Below, one piece after another: positions 32,090 to 42,266 of a DNA stretch of 64,000 nt (position 1 is its first letter; every line of letters begins with the position of its first letter). The stretch comes from Paraspadella gotoi. Lineage: Eukaryota; Chaetognatha. A model generated the notes under the pieces. That model worked only from the letters and a program-made list of their open reading frames with translations, ran no database searches and was not told the DNA's origin. The DNA lies in assembly GCA_051294375.1 (NCBI GenBank), contig CM119267.1, forward strand, positions 10,725,045 to 10,789,044, given 5' to 3'. The position numbers and the translations under genes were made by a program.

Positions 32090-34774
32090 TTAATCACTTT
32101 TATACGACTTCTTCGCGTAAAAACAATATTGAAAAACGCAGCTAAAACCCGCGATAAACCAAAGGAAGAGATCGTAATAATAGCATCTATATAGCGAATG
32201 CTCCGTGGTAAAGAAGATAAGAAAGAAAAGAGTCAACGCCGATATCTTTGTTCCTTCAGATGCCCAGATGAATTCTACGTCGCTGGAGTCAAAGTGCAAG
32301 GTGGTCCACATTAATATTCCCAAACACGTATGCGGTGTGTTCAAATTTGAAACAATATTCTCAACAAAGTAGGCCATGTTAAATCTTGTTTCCAGCAAAT
32401 TCTTTAGCAAAACGAAAAGACTTGGAAAATTCAAAACAAATAAGAACAACCGACTTAAGGTTGACATTGCATTCATATTGAAGGAGAATTTTTCCACTTG
32501 ACCTTTCAACCTCCAGCACATCCATGCATAGCACATCAAATGAGTGAGCGAAACATTTATAACCGGCGAAATGATAAAAAAAGATGACCCCAGGAAGTAG
32601 AAAGTGTTCTTAACGAGGTGGTTTTCTTTAAATAGATAAGAACACCAAATCAGAATATTTTTGACGATTTTATTCAGTTGGCCAAATAAAAGCGCAACGC
32701 TTATCACCACCGAGCCAGAAATCAAGAAATTTAAGGAAGGAATACATACGCTCCAAGTTCCCAAGTAGTATAATTGGATGGCATCGATTACAAGCCTTGC
32801 CTGTTCCGTTTCCTCCATAAGATTAAACGCCAAGATAACTATCGATGACATAAATGTCTTGGAAAAGGCAGCTCCCACAATTGTCAATCCTAAAACTTTC
32901 CACATTACAGTTGGTTTCTCGAGTTCATGTTGACACAACCCAAGGCTCAGAGAGAAAAGACAAATAGACAAATAGCCATACAGTATAAGGCTAACCCCAT
33001 TAAATCTAAAATATTGTCCAAGACTATGGTAAAGACTCCATCGAATATTCACGTGAAATTTAAACTTGGATGTCTTGTAAAGAGTCAGAAGTGGATTTCG
33101 ATTGAACGATCGCATAGGCGGTGTGGAAAGCAATAACACCATTTCCTCTGTGGGTTCGGGAACTCTGCAGTCGTACGCGTAAAAAATATCGTCATTGGCC
33201 CAAGGGATCCACAATCTGACGTAAACAGTATGATCAATAGTTTCGTCAAGGCACAGTCCGTCATCATCGTCAACGACCAAATTAAGGACATAAGCGTGAA
33301 AATGAGTCAAGAAACTCGCCATTTCGATGCGAAGGATGTTTTCGTGAAAACCAAATTCGACGGGGAAATTGGAAGAACAGCAAGAATGCATTAAACTGTC
33401 GTTGCCCGCGGTAGTTAACGACAAAAGAGCCGAACTGGCTTCGGATCTCTTCCGGACCGGAGGAAGTTTTACCACGACATTTTGTAAAGAGTCATAATCG
33501 GCTAGGTCGAGGGAGAACGCTTTGACACGCCCGCCAACCAAAACGAGATTCGAGGGTGCGACCGAGTCGCAATCCATTGAGACGTCCATTTCATCCGATG
33601 GACAAACGAGAATCAAATCCCCATCGAGAATATTTGTCACGACCGTCAGGAGTTGGCCATGAGCGCGCAAAAATTCCACGCGAGATGAATAGAATTTGGC
33701 TTTTTTAGTTACGCCGTAATCACGAAGAAACCAGAAAGGCAGAGAAATAGATGCCTCGTCTGCTTTTTTGATGTGACGTATTTTCACGGGATCTAAATTC
33801 GGTGTAAGGAAGTGTCCGTAGAGAATTTGCGCCCTTTTCTGGGAGTTGGAGATCAGAGAACGGGTGGTGTTCTCGTCGACTAATTGGAACATGGAACGGA
33901 CAGTGGCTAGAATTAATTGTTTGCACCAAACGACGCAGAGATGATCCGTGGATGCCCAGACCCAGGGTATTCCGGAGGTTGAGGCGGACAAACTACCCTT
34001 AGCCACTTCGATCCCGTCCAAAGAGGCGAGAAAATCGGTGATAATGACATCTCTTCTTCCGCCAGAGACGGAGACGACGGGGGTTTTGAAAAGTTTGATT
34101 CGCCTCTCGTTCGCTTCCATCGTCCGGTAAAAGGCGGCAGTCTCGGCGTCCAAAGCGATGACGGGCGCGCGATGTGGCGTTGCCTGAGTGTAGATCAGGG
34201 AGACGACGTCCCCAAAGCCGTTGGCGAGGACGGAGCGAGCCACGACTCCGCCCATAGAATGGCCAACCAGGACGATGGATCTTTCTTCGCGGTACAAAGA
34301 TTGAAGAATGTGTTTCACGACGGCCTCCGTGAATTCGGTCTGCTTCCAAAGTAGATTCCCGACGAGCCCGCTGAGTTCCTCGTTAAAATCCACGCTGAAG
34401 TAGTCGAACCAGATTCTGAGATTGACGTCCTCTGATTTTCTCAAAGAAACGGAACCCAAAGAACGGACCTGGCGATAACTCCCCCCGTTACCAGGCAAAA
34501 AAAGTACGGGAATGCCGAAGAACTCGCCCCGACGAACACGGGCGTTGTACCTGCCTTCGCTGTAAGCATAGAGGCCGTACTGGGAAAAACGCTTTCTTAA
34601 AGGTTCGGGCAAGTCTAATTTGGTGTAGGTCGGATATTCGAACATATAAGTCATTTCGCATTTATTCGGCCCAACGTCGAGGAAATAATTATATAGTCCA
34701 ATAGATAATGTCGTAATGGCGAAAAACACTGCCAAAAGCGGGCAAAGGGTGTCCAGTTTTTTTCTTCCGGACAT
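32090..34774 (-). CDS. PGAP1: GPI inositol-deacylase PGAP1
   Basis: This ER membrane enzyme removes the acyl chain from inositol of newly made GPI-anchored proteins, a step needed for their export. The uninterrupted 894 aa frame has an N-terminal membrane anchor (LLAVFFAITTLSIGLYNYF), then the family block CEMTYMFEYPTY. The alpha/beta-hydrolase core shows FLPGNGGSYRQVRSLGS and the nucleophile elbow VLVGHSMGGVVAR, with the active Ser, followed by TQATPHRAPV. The second half is a beta-rich lumenal region and then multiple membrane helices from about residue 600. Length and order match animal PGAP1 (usually about 900 aa). No introns. The stop is 81 bp from the next gene's ATG. Confidence 0.95.
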   Translation of the reverse strand: MSGRKKLDTLCPLLAVFFAITTLSIGLYNYFLDVGPNKCEMTYMFEYPTYTKLDLPEPLRKRFSQYGLYAYSEGRYNARVRRGEFFGIPVLFLPGNGGSYRQVRSLGSVSLRKSEDVNLRIWFDYFSVDFNEELSGLVGNLLWKQTEFTEAVVKHILQSLYREERSIVLVGHSMGGVVARSVLANGFGDVVSLIYTQATPHRAPVIALDAETAAFYRTMEANERRIKLFKTPVVSVSGGRRDVIITDFLASLDGIEVAKGSLSASTSGIPWVWASTDHLCVVWCKQLILATVRSMFQLVDENTTRSLISNSQKRAQILYGHFLTPNLDPVKIRHIKKADEASISLPFWFLRDYGVTKKAKFYSSRVEFLRAHGQLLTVVTNILDGDLILVCPSDEMDVSMDCDSVAPSNLVLVGGRVKAFSLDLADYDSLQNVVVKLPPVRKRSEASSALLSLTTAGNDSLMHSCCSSNFPVEFGFHENILRIEMASFLTHFHAYVLNLVVDDDDGLCLDETIDHTVYVRLWIPWANDDIFYAYDCRVPEPTEEMVLLLSTPPMRSFNRNPLLTLYKTSKFKFHVNIRWSLYHSLGQYFRFNGVSLILYGYLSICLFSLSLGLCQHELEKPTVMWKVLGLTIVGAAFSKTFMSSIVILAFNLMEETEQARLVIDAIQLYYLGTWSVCIPSLNFLISGSVVISVALLFGQLNKIVKNILIWCSYLFKENHLVKNTFYFLGSSFFIISPVINVSLTHLMCYAWMCWRLKGQVEKFSFNMNAMSTLSRLFLFVLNFPSLFVLLKNLLETRFNMAYFVENIVSNLNTPHTCLGILMWTTLHFDSSDVEFIWASEGTKISALTLFFLIFFTTEHSLYRCYYYDLFLWFIAGFSCVFQYCFYAKKSYKSD

Positions 34775-37524
34775 TTTTCCAGTTTATTCAGTTTCCCCTT
34801 CTACAATCGAAGATAATGCCTAATTAGCAATGAGTAGAATGCGATGGTAGATTTAATAAAATTAGTTATACAGAAGGGCACATGCAAACAAAACTACGAG
34901 AATTTTGTTCATGAGTAAACGTGTTCAACAAAAAAGTTAACAACAACAACAGGGTATAGAAGACAATTTATCGCTTACTGTATGCCATTATTAAAATAGC
35001 TTTTAAAAGGCTTTGACAAAGTAAGCAAATATTTTATAATCCTGACCAAGAGCTAATAATGATTTATACTGACTTATGATGGAGTATATTTCTGCATTAT
35101 AGCGAATGACTAATATCTGCGATTAAATTGCTAAAACTATCCCAAATTTTTGACGGCATGCTTTTACTAAAACTAAAAAGTCCCTATTAACAATAGTGTG
35201 TTATGAAGTGCTTTTTTATTATTTTTATACGTTTTATAGAGGGGTAACTAGCTTGGAACAGTTGGCATAAGTAGACAACTTTAATAGTGATAATACTACT
35301 TTTTTGGGGTTTTACTCTGAGGGCTGTTTGTTCCACTCTTTAAAATGATCACTAGGCGTTTAAAGTATGAAAAATATGAGATGTTTTTTTATACTTTAAT
35401 TCTTAATTGGTTTAATAATAATTAATTTTTAAAAAAAATTTATAAAATCTGTTATCTACCTTTTTTGAAATAAAAATTATTGTTAAATAATATATATTAA
35501 AAAAAAGATCAATAATCAATAAATAGCAAAGTAAAAGTCAGATGCAACTAAAATAAACTAAACTTATAAATTACATTCATTATATGAAAAAAAAAAATTT
35601 TTAAAGAGGTATCTTCTGCAAAAAAATAAAACCTTCCTTCATTTTTTCACCCGTTAGCTGAAAAACAAGTTTGAGCAAACAATGCCGGATCTGCCCACGA
35701 TCATTAGGGGTAAACAACTGATCAGATAATTAATAAATAAATTAAATGATTAATTTTTTTTTATTCACGTCAAAATCGTTTGCCACTTTGACTCTCTTCT
35801 CAATCACAAAACAACAATCTCGATTACAAAAGTAATAAATTAATCAAATACAAAAAAAAATAATTAATTAATTACTAATAATTAATAATTCATTAATTCA
35901 GCTTGAATTTACATTTTATATAAAGAGAAAAAAGCATAATCAAATAGTGAAATAGATTTTTTGTTTTTTTCCATTTAAACTCATTTCCACTCGGACAATT
36001 CCATCGAAATTTGATTTCAAGCTTAATCACACACTTTCCTACCCACATACAAAATTGCTCCATCCATTCATGAGCAATTAGCGTTCAAAGCTAAGGGGGG
36101 ACGGACGGACGGGTGGACGGAAATTTTCTATAATTCATGTTCTGAGATGATATAAGTGACTTGCCGACAAAATGGTGGCAACCGACACACGACAAAGTGA
36201 ATTATAGAGCCGAGATCTGCTGTAAGAAGATCAGGAATAAAATATAAAATGAAGATAAAAATGGAGGTAAAATTTTTTTGTGCGAGTATTACAAATAAAG
36301 AAATTATAAGTTTGTACTTTTTAAAACCATACATTGCGTAACAATTAAAAAACAATTATATAATTCGAAAATTCTGACTTTTTTACTAAAATTCTAACCA
36401 AATTTTAATTCCCAGTCAAGTGGTCCATATAGCCCATAATAAAAGTTATTTTTATTGAACTTAACTTATAGTTATACAATTACAAATCAAACTTAAAAAA
36501 AAAAAAAAAAAACGATACAAATTCTAAGTTAGCCACCCCACGCCGAAGATATTTCGCAACTACCCTTCGTTAAAAAGGATTCAAAATATACTTGGGTTCA
36601 GAATTTCAAACTACGATCATTCGACTAATGAAATTTTGATTAATAACAGTTGATTACACCGTGGTCATATTATGAAATATAACTATGGCAATTCCGTCGG
36701 TAAACTAGTGATCTATACTGAAATGGCAAGAGATCAATTGTGAATTGGAATTGATTTACAAAACACGAAAACCTTGCTTAACAAAAAAACCAAGGTTATT
36801 TTAAAATCCATTTAATAGATGCTCATGTTACTTCGTCAATCGTCATGAACCTCTGAGTATCATGAGTGTGGTACAGCATCGTTGTGCAAGCACCGCTTAA
36901 AAAAGAAAAAAAATGTAGATGAATTACATTTCTATACAGGAAATCGATAAAAAGTAAATGGAAGCCGTTTTCGAGATCAGCGGAGTAAACAAGATAAATT
37001 AGTGTATAAGAGATCGAAATAACCAAGTTTAAAAAAAATTACCTATTCTAAAAATTTAACAAAAAATAATTTAGTACAATAAATATTAAATAAATAAATT
37101 AATACTGATAACCGTAATTCTCATTCATATAAGTAATTTCAATATACAATTACCATGAAACGGGTGGCGATAACGATTTTATCATTGGGACGGCAAGTTT
37201 TTACGTGAAGCACAATGATTGTTGTCCAATATTTGGAACGGTCGTTTACGCATTTAAGTTATCATACAAACTAATAAAATGCGTTTTAGTTTAAATGAGG
37301 AAACAAAATCGTTAGTATAAAATGAATCACAAAAAGGGAATGCCATGAGTTTTAATAAATTTAATTATTAAATGACCATCATTAAAATAATGTGATGGCG
37401 ATTACACTGGGGAGAGGTGGAGCATTTATGCGAAGAAAATGAGCGAGGAATGAAATGAAAACTATAGTGAATGCTCTCTACCCGCGCTTATAAATTTTAT
37501 CCTCTGAGAAACATTTGATGGCAT
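34775..37524. other. Long AT-rich spacer with one repeat copy
   Basis: This spacer separates the DEG/ENaC stop from the PGAP1 start. It holds the repeat at 35655-36240. Two open segments on the minus strand with fair splice signals (about 37150-37250, reading RSKYWTTIIVLHVKTCRPN, and 36835-36899, reading TTMLYHTHDTQRFMTIDEV) could be exons of a small gene. I could not link them into a complete frame. The PGAP1 promoter is expected just above 34775. Confidence 0.4.
35655..36240. repeat. Short relative of the 18.7-22.2 kb element
   Basis: The left end ACAAGTTTGAGCAAACAATG with CCGGATCTGCC matches that near 18818. The middle has one unit of the TTTCCACTCG family and a (GGAC)n run. The right end GACAAAGTGAATTATAGAGC with GAGATCTGCTG matches that near 22137-22170. 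It lacks the foldback insertion and most of the low-complexity tracts, which shows the state of the family without the nested element. Confidence 0.75.
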
Positions 37525-40500
37525 TTATATCTTTTTACAGACTTTTTTGCAGGCGTGGTGCAAGATAGCGTCGATGAGTTCAAACGTGGTGAGAATGGAA
37601 GCACCAACGAAGAGTCCCATAGCCCCACCAATGTCGCACAGCAAAGTATAAAGTCCGTAAGCTTCACGGTGATGAATGATCTGTCTCCCCTTGTCGGAAA
37701 AAAACAATTCGATTAGAACCACATTGTTTTTCACAAAATCGGAATCTGTAACGCTTGTAAGCTTAAAACGGTTCATATCTTGCTGAACCTCGGCGAGCAT
37801 ATCGAGGAATTCAGTGTCGATGTGACCGATTCTCTTTTTGAAGCTCGTCTGCTTGATAATTGACTGAACGGAATTCTTTATTTGTCTCGTCACTTGATCC
37901 AAAGTAAGATTGGCCACCGTCGAGTTGATGTGAGTGTAATACGTCTTGGAATTTTCTTGATTAATAATGACGGACCACAATTGGAGAAAAGACTCTGCAA
38001 TGCGACCCCATTGATCCTCGAAGTAGTTCTGCCTGACGCGGGCTTCAGCCATGAAAATTGAGACTTCCCGAGCGACCAGCCTCATGTCTGGGGAGATAAA
38101 GTAATTGGCCAACTGGCTCCGCTCAAAGCTCGCGTTTGTGTAAAACTCTTCGATCAATTTACGACCTTCGAGCAATTTGGGCAAAATATCCTCCCTTATG
38201 CTTTCCAAAGACGCTTTTTGCGACTGAATTCTTATGACTAAATCTTCCATCTTTTCCAGGGTTTCTGTGTAATACTGCGTCAATTCTTCCTTTTTTTTAA
38301 CTATTGTTTCACCCCTTGTATAGTATTCGAATGATAATAACAAATTCTTGTAACTAACGTATCTCCGAGCGCCTCTGTCGTAATCTTCTTTAGCCGACTC
38401 CAGTTTTTCCTCGCTTATGGTGTTGACAAAATAAGCTGTTCTGGTTATGTTTAACAAACTGTTGATCGAGTTGATGTACAGATCTAAATTTTGCAGAGTA
38501 TACTTGAACTTCCATTCCGTGGACTCCCTGGTTAACATTCCCTTGGGTATAGCCGCCATCATGGTTTCATTGAGCGGAACCCATCTATAGCACGGTTGCT
38601 CCTTGCGGAAACAATCGTCCAGGTAAGTCAATGCCTCTCTGCCTCTCACAGCGATCTCTTTGTGCGCGATCATGTCTGCCTCAATGACGTCCAGCATCGC
38701 CTTCCTGTAACTTTTGTCCTCCTGCGGCATGGTTATCATCTGTCTCAACCTGTGTTCGAAGGTCAAAAGGACCACGTTGTAGCCCAAAGCGATTTGGCCT
38801 AGGACTCTGGCTTCCCTGTCGTTTACTTCTCTTTTGAAGAACCATTCGTAAATCATAGTCATTGCGTCCAAAAGGTATTCGTGATCCTTGAATCTCCGTT
38901 GCAATTCCTTTCTCAAACTATTTAATTCCCGCTCCGCGGTGTGAACTATGTTGGGAAGTCCGTGCGTCACCAGTATCTCGAAATTGTCGGCAGCTTGGAC
39001 AAACTTATTTAAGACGGCCCGATCCTTGTTCTTCTGCCGGACGTCCGATCTAGCACGCACCTCTTTGGCGACGCGCACCCGACGCCTTAACGATTCCTCC
39101 AAACTCGCGTCGACGACACCTTCCAGAACGGTGGTGCGCAAGGCCGCGCTCGACACAGAGTAGTCGAAGTGGTGCTCCTGGCAAGACTTGGGGCAAGCGT
39201 CGCACACGCCAAGAATTTTAGCCCGGGCGACTTGATAATCTACGCATCCCTCGACGTAACGCTGCCAAACGGAACAGACTTTAGGATATCCCGTGGCCCG
39301 GTTTTCGCTCATATAAGCATCGCGACAGCCGCAGTTGGCGGCGACGAATCGCGAGAGGCAGCGCAAATGACAATCTTCGGGAAGCGGATCGGCCGGTGGA
39401 ACAAACGAAGAAAACCGCAGCAGATCGCCCGATTCCGGGGGAGCGGTACAATTTCCGTAAGGAGACGGTAAAAGATTAACCTGTTCCGCCAGGATACCTA
39501 TTTTAGTCTGACTACCCGGGCCGACGATGATGGCGTTGTCGGCGACCGATGGGGATGACTCTGATGGGTCATGAACGACGACGTAGAAGCCGGCCGAGTG
39601 GTGACCACCCTTCATATACTCGTACTGCTCCGTGTTCAAGGTAAGACGAAGGCCGTAGCTGGCTCCCGTCCCGTTCACTCTCTTCACAGCCTTCGGGTTC
39701 CAATTGAAGGTGTGACATAGTCCGAAGTCAGTGAAGGTTCTGGCAAAGTCCGTGCTGCCGCAGGGAGCCCCGTTCCACTCGCACTTGAGGAGAGCGTCGG
39801 AAATATTATGGCCGAGTCTTTCGAGGACCTGCTTGACCGAGGCGTCGGAGGCGTTGTTGCGCGACGGAAACTCTGAGCTGGAGAATTTCAACGGATCGGA
39901 TGATGTGTCGGCGACGACCGAGAGAAGATCGTATAAATCGCCGTCCACGGCGGAGGAGATTCGAAACCTAGAATAAAGACAAAATTGAATATACAACCTC
40001 GAATAGAATACATAATTTGGGAAGAAAGTTTATCGGGTTAAACAAGCAACTTGGTTGCAAGGAGCCTCACTTGTTTTGATTGCAAAAAGTTATGGCTGGG
40101 AAATCGAGAGGTCCCGACGTTTCGTAAGAGAGATCGATTTGAACGGGAAATGAGAAGAAGAAAGTGAGGCGGACCCATAAAATCCAGGCCAGCGAAAGAC
40201 AGCCCGTCAACACGAGGACGAACCATACGAAGCGACGAAGGGAGAAGGGCGTCGGTTCACAAATAAATCTTAGCAAAGCAGAATAAAAGTAAATCAACAA
40301 TTGGTAATATTGATAATTCTTTTAAGACTGCCGACAAACCTAACGCCATGCCAGGTCGTGTTTTGGCTGCAATCGAAGAAGGCATTTTTCCAGGTGAAAT
40401 GCGATGGTTGAGCGTGAGTTCCGTTACAATTATTGGCGGGTCGGTGGTCGCCGTTGCTGAGGCTTAGGCGGGGACCGACCTTACGCGTTCCCGTCGAGTG

Positions 40501-40662
40501 GTTGTCTGGATTGTCGCGCAATTCGAAGCGATCGTGCTTGGGTTGAAAAAGAAAAATAAGTAGAGTTGAAGTACGTATGGCTCTTGTAAACCTCTCTCTT
40601 ACCTCAGAAGGATGAATATTAAAAGGGTGTATCCCGTATTCATTTGTCATCTTTTCGTCCAT
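37525..40662 (-). CDS. DEG/ENaC/ASIC-type cation channel with a giant extracellular insertion
   Basis: This encodes an amiloride-sensitive-type sodium channel subunit of the plasma membrane. Exons: 40662-40340 (perhaps split by a 57 bp intron at about 40559-40615), 40268-40071 and 39967-37525, in total about 970 aa. TM1 is RFVWFVLVLTGCLSLAWILW, followed by the family block GPLDFPAITFCNQNKFR. A cysteine-rich region has CHLRCLSRFVAANCGC and CDACPKSCQEHHFDY. The end has NVVLIELFF, YTLLCDIGGAMGLFVGASIL and FELID, which are the pre-TM2 strand, the GxS selectivity filter and TM2. Between the last cysteine block (about 39135) and the NVVLIELFF strand (about 37735) lie about 460 residues of charged helical sequence. 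In ASIC this interval is about 40 residues. It carries several NxS/T sites (NETM, NITR, NASF, NSTV), consistent with an extracellular position. Confidence 0.85.
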
Positions 40663-40678
40663 ACTTCGAGCGATTTGA

Positions 40679-40697
40679 CTAGAAATTAAAGTTTCTG
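40679..40697 (-). other. Splice-acceptor-like site just upstream of DEG/ENaC start
   Basis: The minus-strand sequence GAAACTTTAATTTCTAG ends in AG at 40680-40679, 16 nt before the ATG. It would fit a 5' UTR intron end or a spliced-leader acceptor. Confidence 0.4.
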
Positions 40698-41249
40698 TTG
40701 CTTGATTAAGACATAGTTAAACGGATTAAACCATCATTAGTTTTCAATCCCGAGTTTGGTCAGCTTGGAAAATGTATTTACGAAATCCCTTGTTTTTTGA
40801 AATACCTGAGTCGATGAATATGAACATAAAATCATTAAAAAACGTCTAAATGATAGATAAAATATGACGTGTTTGTTTATCGTTAAACAAATACAAAATG
40901 ATAAAAAGAAAATAAAACAAAAAACATTTAGTAAAACAAAAAGGTCAAATAATCATTTAATTCCGAAAACAACTACGAGAAAATAATTCAATATTTGCCA
41001 TGTACCAGGTACCATGTCGATCTAACGAAAATATTGTTTAAAATAGCATTTTTGTCTCTAGCAGAGAAAAAAAATTTTCAAGTTGAGAGCAAGTAAAACC
41101 TAATGTACGTATTATCAATAATCCAACTCCATTGGCTATACGATAATTATGAATAAGAGGGGGGAAAAAGGGAATGTAAAGAATATGACTAGCGCACTAT
41201 GAACATTTGTACATTCCCTAGCATAAATCACTATACTCATTCGCAATCA
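40698..41249. other. Spacer between the small gene and the DEG/ENaC gene
   Basis: AT-rich, with no frame I would call coding. It should hold the 3' UTR of the small gene at 41250-41644. Confidence 0.45.
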
Positions 41250-41644
41250 TTAATCTGTGGTAGAAATTCCTTCGCACTTAATGGCGAAGTCGAGAATTTC
41301 TCCTTGAACGAATTTCGAGAGTTCTTCCTGAGAGGCGTTTGGGTGTTCGGCGCAATAAGCGCAGATCTTCCTCACGGTCTCGTCCCGCATTCCATCAATG
41401 AGGGTCTGACCGGAGACGCGCTCGTAAACCTGCTTCATCACGCGGGCGCCTATATCAATGGGAATGAGTTACTGACAACTGATTTCCCAGTAAAATTTTT
41501 AAAAACAGAAATTTTAATGGAAGTGAAAATACCTGTTATGAGGCGAAACATATCTTCTCCCGTTTCGCTCTTATTGAGCCATGCAAGTAATGCGATCTCC
41601 CGAACAAGGTCATCGTTTACCAGAGATTCCATTAATCCAGCCAT
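41250..41644 (-). CDS. Small two-exon protein of unknown function
   Basis: Exon 1 is 41644 to about 41531 and exon 2 about 41458-41250. Joining at RLIT|G with phase 1 gives about 102 aa: it starts MAGLMESLVNDDLVREIALL, passes MKQVYERVSGQTLIDGMRDE and TVRKICAYCAEHPNASQEEL, and ends EGISTTD. The splice signals are good (ACAG|GTATTT and ATATAG|GC). The composition is helical and soluble, without a signal peptide. I do not recognise the family. A polypyrimidine-AG site lies 20 nt before the ATG. The next gene downstream is DEG/ENaC; CAMSAP ends about 620 bp upstream. Confidence 0.65.
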
Positions 41645-41664
41645 GTTTTTAGTCGGAATTTTTC

Positions 41665-41680
41665 CTGCGACAAAACAGTT
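41665..41680 (-). other. Splice-acceptor-like site just upstream of the small gene start
   Basis: The minus-strand CTGTTTTGTCGCAG ends in AG at 41666-41665, 20 nt before the ATG, with the ATG following GAAAAATTCCGACTAAAAAC. Confidence 0.4.
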
Positions 41681-42266
41681 TTCCTGGATGGGTACATCAG
41701 TAAAAAATAATTAAGGAATTACAAGGTGTATAGTATGGATGCAAAGAATAAGGATCAGTGAAAGCAATGATCACTACAATCGAATCTTCCAACAATTTAA
41801 TAAATACAACGTAAGAGTAAAAAACTCAATGGAATGTTAACAGGACATTTGGGAACCAAATGGTTTTACCCATAACACATTCCCAAATCTAAACTACATT
41901 CACGGTAAATGAGTCTCTCAGCATTTAGATATATTTTCTTCACGTAACATTCTAAAAGCTTAAAAATTATTAATTAATAACGTTAATCATAAGGCAATCT
42001 AGTTAGATGAAATTAAGCGCAACTATTTTTTTTTTTAAACCGGTCTTACTATCTCGGGAGAAAGATTTAATGACTAGATTCGAATGCAAATAGTCCGAGT
42101 TTGCAGGGTTTTTTTTTCATTTTTGTCTTCTTATTATAATACTTAGCGCTTTAGCTATAGCATTTTCATACGCTATTAAAAAGTTTTAAAATTTTTACAA
42201 AGTAAAAACTTAAATCGAATTTATTTCATCTTTAAAATGCCTACAAAATATAAAAACTAAAAATAA
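41681..42266. other. Spacer after the CAMSAP gene
   Basis: AT-rich, with no supported coding exon. It must contain the CAMSAP 3' UTR and poly(A) site. Confidence 0.45.
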
